DNA of 64,000 nt from Roseimaritima multifibrata (lineage in GTDB: Bacteria > Planctomycetota > Planctomycetia > Pirellulales > Pirellulaceae). This document shows, piece after piece, positions 42,358-50,014 of the stretch. Location: NCBI RefSeq assembly GCF_007741495.1, contig NZ_CP036262.1, positions 3,968,001 to 4,032,000 on the forward strand, read 5' to 3'. The translations under genes were made by a program, and so were the position numbers. A model generated the notes under the pieces. That model had not been told where the DNA came from, did not search any database, and was given only the letters and a program-made list of their open reading frames with translations. Within the stretch, counting starts at the first letter, position 1. Every line of letters begins with the position of its first letter.

Positions 42358-43170
42358 TTACGAACGAGGCTGAAACTGAAAGTTCTTGCTCTTCGAAAAG
42401 AACTCGATCGGATTGTCGTAGACGATCTTTTTGATCAATGCTTCCGAGTGGCCTCTCTGCCGCAGTTCAAAAATCAGATCGGGGACAGCGGTTGGTTTGC
42501 TTGGGCCCCAGTCGCCAGCCGAATTGGCAAGCAGGCGTTCCGGTCCAAACATCTCGATCATGTCGGCGGCTCGCTGAGGCGTGCACTTGGAAACGGGGTA
42601 CAAAGTCATCCCGGCCCAGTAACCATCATCCAGCACCGCCTGAATCGTATGCTCTTCCACGTGGTCGACCAAAACCCGCGAGCGATCGATTCGTGAATCC
42701 CCATTCAACATATCCAGAATCATCCGCGTCCCTTTGTACTTGTCTTCCAAGTGCGGGGTATGGATGAGGATGGGTTGTTGATGGGCGATCGCCAGTTCCA
42801 TGTGTTCCAGGAAGATGATCGATTCGTTACGCGTATTTTTATTTAAACCGATTTCCCCAATCCCCAAGACTCCTGGAGCGTCAAGGAATTCAGGAATCAT
42901 CGCGATCACTTCACGAGACAATTCAACGTTTTCAGCCTCTTTGGCGTTGATACACAGCCATGTGAAGTGCTGGATCCCGTACTGAGCCGCACGTTTTCCT
43001 TCCACCGCGGTCAGCTGATGGAAATAGTCGCGAAATCCATCCACACTTCCTCGGTCAAAACCGGCCCAGAAAGCTGGTTCACTGACGGCAACGCATCCCA
43101 TCCTGGCAAGCGTCGCATAGTCGTCGGTGACACGAGATACCATGTGGATATGCGGGTCGATATAGTCCAT
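42358..43170 (-). CDS. TatD-like metal-dependent hydrolase, EboB-like
   Basis: A 270-residue amidohydrolase-fold protein beginning MDYIDPHIHMVSRVTDDYAT. It has HxH metal ligands, then PAFWAGFDRGSVDGFRDYF, GIGEIGLNKNT (Glu), ILIHTPHLEDKYKGT (His), VLVDHVEEHT (His) and LLANSAGDWGPSKPT (Asp). It is clearly a TatD relative but differs from the TatD at 4884. The DPHIHM and SRVTDDY opening resembles EboB of the ebo cluster (metabolite transport or assembly in several phyla). I know this from memory and no other ebo gene is visible nearby. Cytosolic. Function uncertain. Confidence 0.8.
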   Translation of the reverse strand: MDYIDPHIHMVSRVTDDYATLARMGCVAVSEPAFWAGFDRGSVDGFRDYFHQLTAVEGKRAAQYGIQHFTWLCINAKEAENVELSREVIAMIPEFLDAPGVLGIGEIGLNKNTRNESIIFLEHMELAIAHQQPILIHTPHLEDKYKGTRMILDMLNGDSRIDRSRVLVDHVEEHTIQAVLDDGYWAGMTLYPVSKCTPQRAADMIEMFGPERLLANSAGDWGPSKPTAVPDLIFELRQRGHSEALIKKIVYDNPIEFFSKSKNFQFQPRS

Positions 43171-43237
43171 GCTCGGTACGATTATGCAAAGGTATTAAGG
43201 AAGGGAAGAATGATCTTTGAGAAAGGTCTGTGGATGG

Positions 43238-43492
43238 TCAAACCTTCAACTGGGTCCGCCAGTCCGCATCGTATGGTTGCGAAAACAATCTTTGCAATCG
43301 TTCGGCTCTTTGTCCTTCCTGATCGGTCAGGATCTTCAAAGCTTCCGCCAGTTGTTCGGCGCGGGGGTCGTCGGTAACGCTGCCGCTTGCGCGTTCCAGT
43401 CGATCCAATGTCGCACCGACCTCTAACAATCGAGCGCGAACTTCCAAAAAATGACGTTCTAGTAACGACGCGGCATCGGCGGGCGAAGACAT
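43238..43492 (-). CDS. small helical protein of unknown function
   Basis: An 84-residue protein starting MSSPADAASLLERHFLEVRA, ATG at 43492, 67 bp upstream of the EboB-like gene on the same strand. It is almost all helical and charged (LLEVGATLDRLERASG, AEQLAEALKILTDQEGQRAE), with a short Trp-containing tail. I do not recognise it. Its position and orientation suggest co-expression with the hydrolase. Alternative frames in the same interval have no better protein character. Confidence 0.6.
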   Translation of the reverse strand: MSSPADAASLLERHFLEVRARLLEVGATLDRLERASGSVTDDPRAEQLAEALKILTDQEGQRAERLQRLFSQPYDADWRTQLKV

Positions 43493-43824
43493 GGCAATGA
43501 CAGACTAAAACAATGCAGTAAACCCAGCGACTGGACCATCCACCGCTGCAAATATCTGGCCGCCAAACTCGTTGACGACCTTCTATCAATATACTCGGTC
43601 ATCCATTGTCCTGCAGTCCACCACAATGGAGCGATCGAATAATCCGATCGAGCCAAATATACCGGCATCGATATCTCGAACCGCGTGAAACCTTGCCGGA
43701 TCGGTCAACTTTTCCGGTCAGGCGATCGATACAGCCTGAAGCGGCATTTCGTTAGTTCACGTAATGGTCCCAGGAATGACAAGGTGTGATTCCAGCCGCG
43801 TCCTCAAACCAAGTCTCCGTCAAG
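43493..43824. other. divergent intergenic region
   Basis: No gene is supported. It separates the small helical protein gene (minus) from the HEAT-repeat gene (plus) and should carry both promoters. I see no repeat family and no clear regulatory site. The HEAT gene could alternatively start with GTG 43786, which would shorten this region. Confidence 0.35.
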
Positions 43825-45420
43825 ATGAACGGTTTAGAGCTCACGTTCGACATTCTCGCCACGACGCCTAATGAGGCTTCGTTATCGTTGTTGGCGCCTG
43901 CGCTAACATCGGCGGACCTTAGTGTCCGTGGGTTGGCGGTCGATGCGTTGTGCAATCGGGATTCGGTCGAAGCCAATTTCCGATTGATCCAAAACTGGGA
44001 AAACCTTGTTCCCGATCAGCGTCAGCGAATCAAAAATGTGGGGCCTCGATTTTGTGACGCCCTGCACATCGCGTTTGCCGACAACGATAAGGCCCTTTCG
44101 CTGATCGCCATCCGAATCATTGAAGCCCTACAAATTCATTCAATGTTTCCCACCTTGGTCGGCCTTGTTGAAACCGAGCCAGACGGCCCTTCGCGGAATT
44201 TGGCGACATTGGTGGTGATGCGGATGGCAAGCACTCAAGGCAAAGCCGCGCGAAGTGACCATGACCGGCCCGCCGTTCGTGGCCCCATGATTCGATCGCT
44301 GGCCGAAGCGACCAGACGCTATCCCAGCCACAAACAGCAGACTCTCGTCGATGCCTTCCTTGTCGCCAGCAAATGGACCGATAGTGAATTCTCCAGTCAG
44401 TTCGCGAAGAATTCGCACCAGCGTCAACTGCTCTTGGATCGATTCCAGAACAGTGATGAACGTGGGATTTGCGAACTCCTTTGCAGCGCCCTCCAGCGGT
44501 CACGCGCTAACATCGATGTGCTTGATCTCATTCGCAGCCGGTCCGGGGAAAACTTTCGCGAATCTTTGCTCTCCGCAATCAGTCCTCATCCCGGACCCAA
44601 TTGCATTCGCAACCTAGTCGCAATCGGAATCCCTTCCTGTTGCCAACTGACGCCGCTGCAGACTCAACGCCAAAGTTTTCGCACCCGCTGCATCTTGGCC
44701 ATCATGCAAGGCATCGCGGGAACGGATCACGTTGCCGCCTTGGAACGCATCCTGGCATTATTACCTCCGGCAAGTGAATCGCTGAAAAGCGGTTTGCTCG
44801 CTGCCCTGCATCGGTTCCCGCCGCTCGATCCGGATCGTCTCCTGCAAGCAGCCATTCAGTGGCGACCTCCCGGCGAAGCGGCCGTACCCGTTAGCGACTT
44901 TCGCCGGGGGAGCAGCCTTGAACAAGACGTCGCCGTCCTTACTCGAATTCTGACGATCATTCAGAACCGAGACCCACAACTGGCAGAAATGCTTCGTCCG
45001 CTACTGAAACCACTGCACGCAACCGAGCTTCTGCCTCAATTGGGGCGGTATCGCCCCAGCGTTCGCCGCCGTCTGGGGAAGGTCATGTCGATCGTCGATT
45101 TGGATTTTGTTCACGTCATTGAAGGTCAGATGCGCCACCCGGTGATGCTGAAACGCCTGGAAGCGATCGGCGGCGTCGTCGCACTTGGTTTAGCCGATGA
45201 GTTTAGCCGTTCGTTGGTTCACATCGCCCATAACGATCATGTCGAAGCTCAAATCCGAGCGGCCCGTGCCCTTGGGACCGCTTCGAATATCGAATCGCTC
45301 GATGCGTTGCTGGAATTGACGATGCGCCCCGACAGTTCGATTCGCGATGCGGCGGTCCTTGCCCTCCGCAAACGGACCAACCCTGACCTCAACCTCCAGA
45401 CGGGGGATTCCATTGATTGA
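43825..45420 (+). CDS. HEAT-repeat protein of unknown function
   Basis: From ATG 43825 it has 531 residues; GTG 43786 would add 13. Residues repeat as two-helix HEAT units: LSVRGLAVDALCNRDSVEAN near the N-terminus and AALERILALLPPASESLKSG in the middle. The C-terminus has AQIRAARALGTASNIESLDA and SIRDAAVLALRKRTNPDLNL. No signal peptide, so cytosolic. HEAT proteins are protein-binding scaffolds; the partner is unknown. The downstream membrane protein starts within its last codons, suggesting a linked function. Confidence 0.72.
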   Translation: MNGLELTFDILATTPNEASLSLLAPALTSADLSVRGLAVDALCNRDSVEANFRLIQNWENLVPDQRQRIKNVGPRFCDALHIAFADNDKALSLIAIRIIEALQIHSMFPTLVGLVETEPDGPSRNLATLVVMRMASTQGKAARSDHDRPAVRGPMIRSLAEATRRYPSHKQQTLVDAFLVASKWTDSEFSSQFAKNSHQRQLLLDRFQNSDERGICELLCSALQRSRANIDVLDLIRSRSGENFRESLLSAISPHPGPNCIRNLVAIGIPSCCQLTPLQTQRQSFRTRCILAIMQGIAGTDHVAALERILALLPPASESLKSGLLAALHRFPPLDPDRLLQAAIQWRPPGEAAVPVSDFRRGSSLEQDVAVLTRILTIIQNRDPQLAEMLRPLLKPLHATELLPQLGRYRPSVRRRLGKVMSIVDLDFVHVIEGQMRHPVMLKRLEAIGGVVALGLADEFSRSLVHIAHNDHVEAQIRAARALGTASNIESLDALLELTMRPDSSIRDAAVLALRKRTNPDLNLQTGDSID

Positions 45421-45865
45421 TTCCCTGATCCCCAAAATGGTCGTACACGGCTTTCATCTGCTGGCCGATGGTCGCATCAATGACCTGGGATACCATTTCC
45501 AGAACTCCAGTTCCCGCTCAAGTATCGCCTACTACGCGCTGCTAATGGTACCGATCATCGCTGCGATCGCCGGGTACAGCGTCTATCAGTTCAACAATCG
45601 CCCCAAATATGTAATCAACACGGGGGAAGGATTGCTGCGCGAACTGTGCCGCGCGCATCGCATCCGTGGCGGGCACCTCCTCCTATTGATGGCGATCGCA
45701 GAAACCGCGGAGGTATCGCCGCCGGGACTTCTATTCACCGCCCCAGGGCTCTTTGACGAAGCGGTCAAAAAAGCCAGTGAACAGATTCAATTCAGCATTG
45801 CCGAGCGTGAAGCGATCGGCCAGCTAAAGCGACAAATATTTGAAAGCGACAAAGTAAAAAGATAG
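45413..45865 (+). CDS. small single-span membrane protein of unknown function
   Basis: From TTG 45413 it has 150 residues; ATG 45437 would give 142. TTG is preferred because GGGGG lies about 7 bases upstream and overlap with the HEAT gene suggests coupling, but this is uncertain. The N-terminal half is soluble; residues about 40-60 (SSIAYYALLMVPIIAAIAGY) form one helix; the rest is a soluble helical domain with GEGLLRELCRAHRIRGGHLL and SIAEREAIGQLKRQIF. I do not recognise the family. The C-terminal part resembles a small signalling or regulatory domain only loosely. Confidence 0.6.
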   Translation: MIDSLIPKMVVHGFHLLADGRINDLGYHFQNSSSRSSIAYYALLMVPIIAAIAGYSVYQFNNRPKYVINTGEGLLRELCRAHRIRGGHLLLLMAIAETAEVSPPGLLFTAPGLFDEAVKKASEQIQFSIAEREAIGQLKRQIFESDKVKR

Positions 45866-45906
45866 CGATGGCCGCCGAAAAACGTCGGTTACGACTTTCT
45901 ACGAAT

Positions 45907-46983
45907 TCAAGACTTCGCTGCAGGATCCTGATAGCGGACTTCGCCCGTTCCCTCGACGATTTCGCCAATCGGGAAACAGTCAAAACCGGCCGCGAGGATC
46001 CGCTCACGGACGCTGGCGGCGTAGTAGGAACTAACCACCATCGTCATTCCGATTCCCATATTGAAGACTCGCTCCATTTCGGCTGGTTCGACATTCCCCA
46101 GTTCCTGCAACCACGAAAAGACAGCAGGGGGGGTCCAAGCGTTTGGATCGATTAGAGCATCGACGCCCGCAGGCATCACTCGCCCCAGATTTTCAGCCAG
46201 TCCGCCACCGGTGATATGAGCGATCCCGTGCAAGACTTGCTTGACGCGGTAATGGCTTTGTACGGCGCGAACCGCCGCCACGTAGATCTGCGTGGGCTGC
46301 AATGTGGTTTCGGCGATTGTCCTGCCTTCAAACACATCCGGCGAATCGTTCCAGCCCAACCCTGCGTCTTGGATGATTTTACGGACCAAGCTGAAACCGT
46401 TGGAATGCAGACCGCTGCTGGCCAAACCAAGCACCACATCTCCCGGCGAGATCAGGTGCCCGTCGATCAATCGGCTCTGTTCGACAACTCCGACCGCAAA
46501 ACCAGCCAGATCGTAATCATCCGTCCCGTACATATCGGGCATGATTGCCGTTTCGCCGCCGAGCAGCGCGCTGTCTGCCTGCAGGCATCCGTCGCTGATT
46601 CCCTGAACAATCTTTTCCAGTCGATCGGGATCGTCCCGTCCCATCGCGACATAGTCGAGGAAGAAGAGGGGCTCGGCACCTGTGCAGAGCAGATCATTGA
46701 CGCACATCGCCACCAAATCGATCCCGACCGTCGCATGACGGTCGGTCTGCTGGGCGATCTTCAACTTCGTCCCCACCCCATCGGTACCGCTGACCAAAAT
46801 CGGCTGACGGTAGCGGCGCGAGAACAATTGGCCTTCAAAGTCCAGACGGAAGAGGCCTGCAAACCCCCCGTCGCTGTTGATAACGCGTGGGCTAAAAGTC
46901 CGATGCATCAAAGAGGGCAGTCGCCCCATCGATTGGGCGTATAAGTCCAAATCGACTCCGGCATCTTTATAAGTGGCTGCCAT
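45907..46983 (-). CDS. purM: phosphoribosylformylglycinamidine cyclo-ligase (AIR synthetase)
   Basis: A 358-residue protein from ATG 46983 ([20 protein letters not shown]), the usual PurM start; the longer frame from 47091 adds implausible residues. Typical motifs: [60 protein letters not shown] and [18 protein letters not shown], then [16 protein letters not shown]. PurM converts FGAM to AIR with ATP in purine synthesis. Neighbours are not purine genes, so it is a stand-alone unit. Confidence 0.97.
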   Translation of the reverse strand: MAATYKDAGVDLDLYAQSMGRLPSLMHRTFSPRVINSDGGFAGLFRLDFEGQLFSRRYRQPILVSGTDGVGTKLKIAQQTDRHATVGIDLVAMCVNDLLCTGAEPLFFLDYVAMGRDDPDRLEKIVQGISDGCLQADSALLGGETAIMPDMYGTDDYDLAGFAVGVVEQSRLIDGHLISPGDVVLGLASSGLHSNGFSLVRKIIQDAGLGWNDSPDVFEGRTIAETTLQPTQIYVAAVRAVQSHYRVKQVLHGIAHITGGGLAENLGRVMPAGVDALIDPNAWTPPAVFSWLQELGNVEPAEMERVFNMGIGMTMVVSSYYAASVRERILAAGFDCFPIGEIVEGTGEVRYQDPAAKS

Positions 46984-47509
46984 GACAGTCCAGGAGCGAG
47001 AAAAGTTGGGGTAGGAATGATTGCGGGCATTATGCCAGGAGAAACGATTGATTGCATGTAGGGCCCCTATCAAGAGAGGGCGGGAATTCAAAGGTTTTTT
47101 CCTGAGCCGCTCGATTCCCAGCGACGAGCCAATTGCAGGCCCCCTGACGGCAGAGGGAAGGGCTCCCTAAAACCATATCTAGGGACAACAATCTACCTTT
47201 ATGGCCAAGACTGCCCAAATTTACCACTTTTCCCGGCGGGGGCACCTGCTCAGCGGTTAGACTCTAAGCGGATTTTTTGAAGGCGCCTGCCGAATGATTT
47301 CGGACCTACAGAGCCCTCAATCGGAACACTTTCGGTTATCGAAAAGGAGGGCCTCTTTCGCACGCCTCTGCTAGACGGCAGTTCAGGCACCTCATGTAAA
47401 GGAATTGCCCAGCATTTTTCCGTGTAAAGCGGCTAAATCCTGGGGCGCGTGTAGGGTTTCCTATCAACCCTAATCACGTTCACGTGAAAGCGAAAGAAGG
47501 ACCTGCTAT
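46984..47509. other. divergent intergenic region between purM and glgX
   Basis: It holds the promoters of purM (minus) and glgX (plus). The only structure I can name is a short palindrome at 47475-47488 just before the glgX ribosome site. A CCCCGGCGGGGGC-type GC patch lies near 47230. No gene is supported. No known purine riboswitch was recognised. Confidence 0.35.
47475..47488 (+). promoter_or_regulatory. palindrome upstream of the glgX ribosome-binding site
   Basis: TCACGTTCACGTGA reads as two arms TCACG and CGTGA, and contains the 10-bp perfect palindrome TTCACGTGAA at 47479-47488. It ends 21 bases before the glgX ATG; the Shine-Dalgarno AAGGA follows at 47497-47501. Such a placement would suit a protein operator or an mRNA hairpin controlling translation. 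No proof of either. Confidence 0.3.
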
Positions 47510-49606
47510 ATGCTAATGCGTCACCCGCATCCCGAGTTACAATTCGCCTACCAGACTCCCTTTGGCGCAAATGCATCAGAGGATGGCGTTCAGTTCTCCG
47601 TATTCAGTCGCTCCGCTACGGCGATGCGACTACTGTTATACAATCGCGTCACGGACCGCGAACCATCGGAAATCATCGATTTTGATCGTGACTCCGATCG
47701 CTGGGGTGACATCTGGAGCATGAAAGTTCCAGGTCTGAAACATGGCCAACTGTACCACTTTCAGGCCAGCGGCCCTTGGAACCCAGCGGAAGGGCAGCGT
47801 TTCGATTCGTCCGCTCGGTTGATCGATCCGTACGCACAAGCCCTCGCCGGCACCTTCCAGAAGGGAGAGGACGGAGTCGTCCGCCCACCGAAGTGTGTCG
47901 TCGTTCACGATGACTTTGACTGGGAAGGGGACCGACACATCCGTCGTCCTCTGGATGAATCGGTCATCTACGAAATGCACGTCCGTGGGTTCACCAAAAG
48001 CCGAACCGCCAAGGTCGATGCGAACGGTGGTTACCTAGGCGTCATCGAAAAGATTCCCTACCTGCAGTCTCTCGGGATAACGGCAGTGGAATTGATGCCG
48101 ATCCATGAATTCCCAATCATGGATACGATGGGTCAGAAATCGTCTCGTCCCAATTACTGGGGCTACGATTCGATGGCCTTCTTCTCACCACACCGTGGCT
48201 TTGCAACCGACACGACTCCGGGAGCCCAGGTCCGCGAATTCAAAGAAATGGTCAAGGCACTGCATGCTGCCGGGATCGAAGTGATTCTGGACGTGGTCTT
48301 TAACCACACCTGTGAAGGAAATGAAAACGGACCGACGTTGTCTTTCAAAGGTCTAGAGAACAGCGTTTACTACATCCTTGAAGACGACAAACAGTACTAC
48401 GCAAACTACAGCGGTTGCGGAAATACGGTCAACGGAAACCATCCTGTCGTCCGCGAAATGATTTTCCATTGCCTGCGGCACTGGGTGCATAACTACCACG
48501 TCGACGGATTCCGCTTCGATTTGGCAAGCATCCTCAGTCGTGATCAATCGGGCAACCTTGTCCCGAATCCACCGATGGTTGAACTGATCGCAGAAGATCC
48601 GATGTTGGCCGACACCAAAATCATCGCGGAAGCTTGGGATGCCGCCGGAGCCTACCAAGTCGGATCGTTTGGATCGGGCAGTCGTTGGGCCGAATGGAAT
48701 GGTCGCTATCGCGACGACGTCCGTCAATTTTGGCGTGGCGATTCCGGAACGCTCGGAGCCCTCGCGACACGTTTGGCCGGTAGCAGCGACCTTTATCAGC
48801 ACAGTGGCCGAGCCCCCGCAAGTAGCATTAACTTTGTTACTAGCCACGACGGGTTCACCATGAATGACTTGGTTAGCTACAAAGACAAACACAACCTTGC
48901 CAACGGTGAAGAGGGACGTGACGGCGACAACAACAACTGTAGTGACAACTACGGCGTTGAAGGGCCGACGCGTCGCAAAGGTATCCGCGAAGTTCGCACC
49001 CGCCAAATCAAAAACATGTTGGCGACTCTACTGCTCAGCCAGGGAACTCCCATGCTGGTCAGCGGAGACGAAATTCGTCGTACGCAGCGAGGCAACAACA
49101 ACGCCTACTGCCAAGACAACGACATCAGCTGGTTCGATTGGCGACTGGTCGAAAAGAACGCGGAAATGCTTCGCTTTACCCAAGGCCTGATTAAGTTTCG
49201 CCTGGGACAGCCAACCGTTCGCCGACGTTCATTCCTCACCGGGCAACCAACAACCGGTCGCCTGATTCCTGACGTCTCGTGGTACGCTCCCGATGGATCG
49301 CCACTCGACTGGGGACAAGGGGAATTGGCAATGGTGGCTTACTTGGCAGCTCCGCCAAAATCGGAAGACGCCGATTGCCAGGGAAGAGACGTCTTGATGC
49401 TGTTCAACTCGACGGGACAACCGCGTGAGTTCTTGCTTCCGGATGTCGGCCGCGGGATGGCTTGGAATCTAATGTTGGATACCGCCGCCACTTCGCCAAA
49501 CGATATCTTTGTCGATGAACCAGGCCCCCACCCTCCGAGCAACCGAATCGTGGCAATGCCATACCATTCGATGCAAGTTTACGTCAGCGAAACGGTTAAC
49601 AGCTAG
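47510..49606 (+). CDS. glgX: glycogen debranching enzyme GlgX (isoamylase type, GH13)
   Basis: A 698-residue protein preceded by AAGGA about 8 bases before ATG. The N-terminal CBM48-like domain (AYQTPFGANASEDGVQFSVF) is followed by a GH13 catalytic barrel. DVVFNHTCEGNENGPTLSFK and NYHVDGFRFDLASIL contain the nucleophile Asp, KIIAEAWDAAGAYQVGSF the acid/base Glu, and FVTSHDGFTMNDLV the third carboxylate. It cleaves alpha-1,6 branches of glycogen after phosphorylase action. Length is normal for GlgX. It stands alone; no other glycogen gene is in the window. Repeat array 3 lies after the stop. Confidence 0.96.
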   Translation: MLMRHPHPELQFAYQTPFGANASEDGVQFSVFSRSATAMRLLLYNRVTDREPSEIIDFDRDSDRWGDIWSMKVPGLKHGQLYHFQASGPWNPAEGQRFDSSARLIDPYAQALAGTFQKGEDGVVRPPKCVVVHDDFDWEGDRHIRRPLDESVIYEMHVRGFTKSRTAKVDANGGYLGVIEKIPYLQSLGITAVELMPIHEFPIMDTMGQKSSRPNYWGYDSMAFFSPHRGFATDTTPGAQVREFKEMVKALHAAGIEVILDVVFNHTCEGNENGPTLSFKGLENSVYYILEDDKQYYANYSGCGNTVNGNHPVVREMIFHCLRHWVHNYHVDGFRFDLASILSRDQSGNLVPNPPMVELIAEDPMLADTKIIAEAWDAAGAYQVGSFGSGSRWAEWNGRYRDDVRQFWRGDSGTLGALATRLAGSSDLYQHSGRAPASSINFVTSHDGFTMNDLVSYKDKHNLANGEEGRDGDNNNCSDNYGVEGPTRRKGIREVRTRQIKNMLATLLLSQGTPMLVSGDEIRRTQRGNNNAYCQDNDISWFDWRLVEKNAEMLRFTQGLIKFRLGQPTVRRRSFLTGQPTTGRLIPDVSWYAPDGSPLDWGQGELAMVAYLAAPPKSEDADCQGRDVLMLFNSTGQPREFLLPDVGRGMAWNLMLDTAATSPNDIFVDEPGPHPPSNRIVAMPYHSMQVYVSETVNS

Positions 49607-49647
49607 GCAACCGGATTCCGGTTGACGTGCAGAAGAACAGGCAAAGT

Positions 49648-49855
49648 AGCGGAACGGCACAGGCCGTCCGCTAGCGGCATTTCAAACCGGGCAGATGATG
49701 GCAAATTGCCTGCAAACTTCTTAGCGGCACGGCGCGAGCGCTATCCCTTCTACTTTGCCATCTGCGGGTAATTTTCTTAGCGGAACGGCGCAAGCCGTCC
49801 GGCAAATGCATCCTGTGTTCCGAGCGCTTGCCGGACGGCTCGCGCCGTTCCGCTA
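49648..49855. repeat. hairpin array 3 of the AGCGGAACGGC family: three direct, one inverted
   Basis: Direct units begin at 49648, 49723 and 49779; one inverted unit at 49829-49855. The first direct unit has loop ACAG, the second has GCGA but a broken right arm, the third has GCAA. The inverted unit gives GCGA on the minus strand. Flanks also form an inverted repeat: GCAGATGATGGCA near 49690 and TGCCATCTGC near 49758, with GCAGATGGCA at 49861. It lies 42 bp past the glgX stop, with direct units facing glgX. Confidence 0.85.
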
Positions 49856-50014
49856 AAAAAGCAGATGGCATTGAACGCGAGTCGGCGGATAAATACGCGG
49901 CAGCCCCGGCGTTGGGCATCTCCCCCGGAAGTATTTGATAACCGCAGGCACGGCACTGGCTAAATGAATTAGAATGAAGCTCCATACGCTCCCATTCCTT
50001 TAGTCCCACCTGCC
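49856..50014. other. promoter-side gap before the sulfatase gene
   Basis: About 160 bp without a gene. It contains the second arm of the array 3 flank (GCAGATGGCA at 49861) and, further on, sequence upstream of the sulfatase start at 50015. No clear promoter was identified. Confidence 0.3.
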
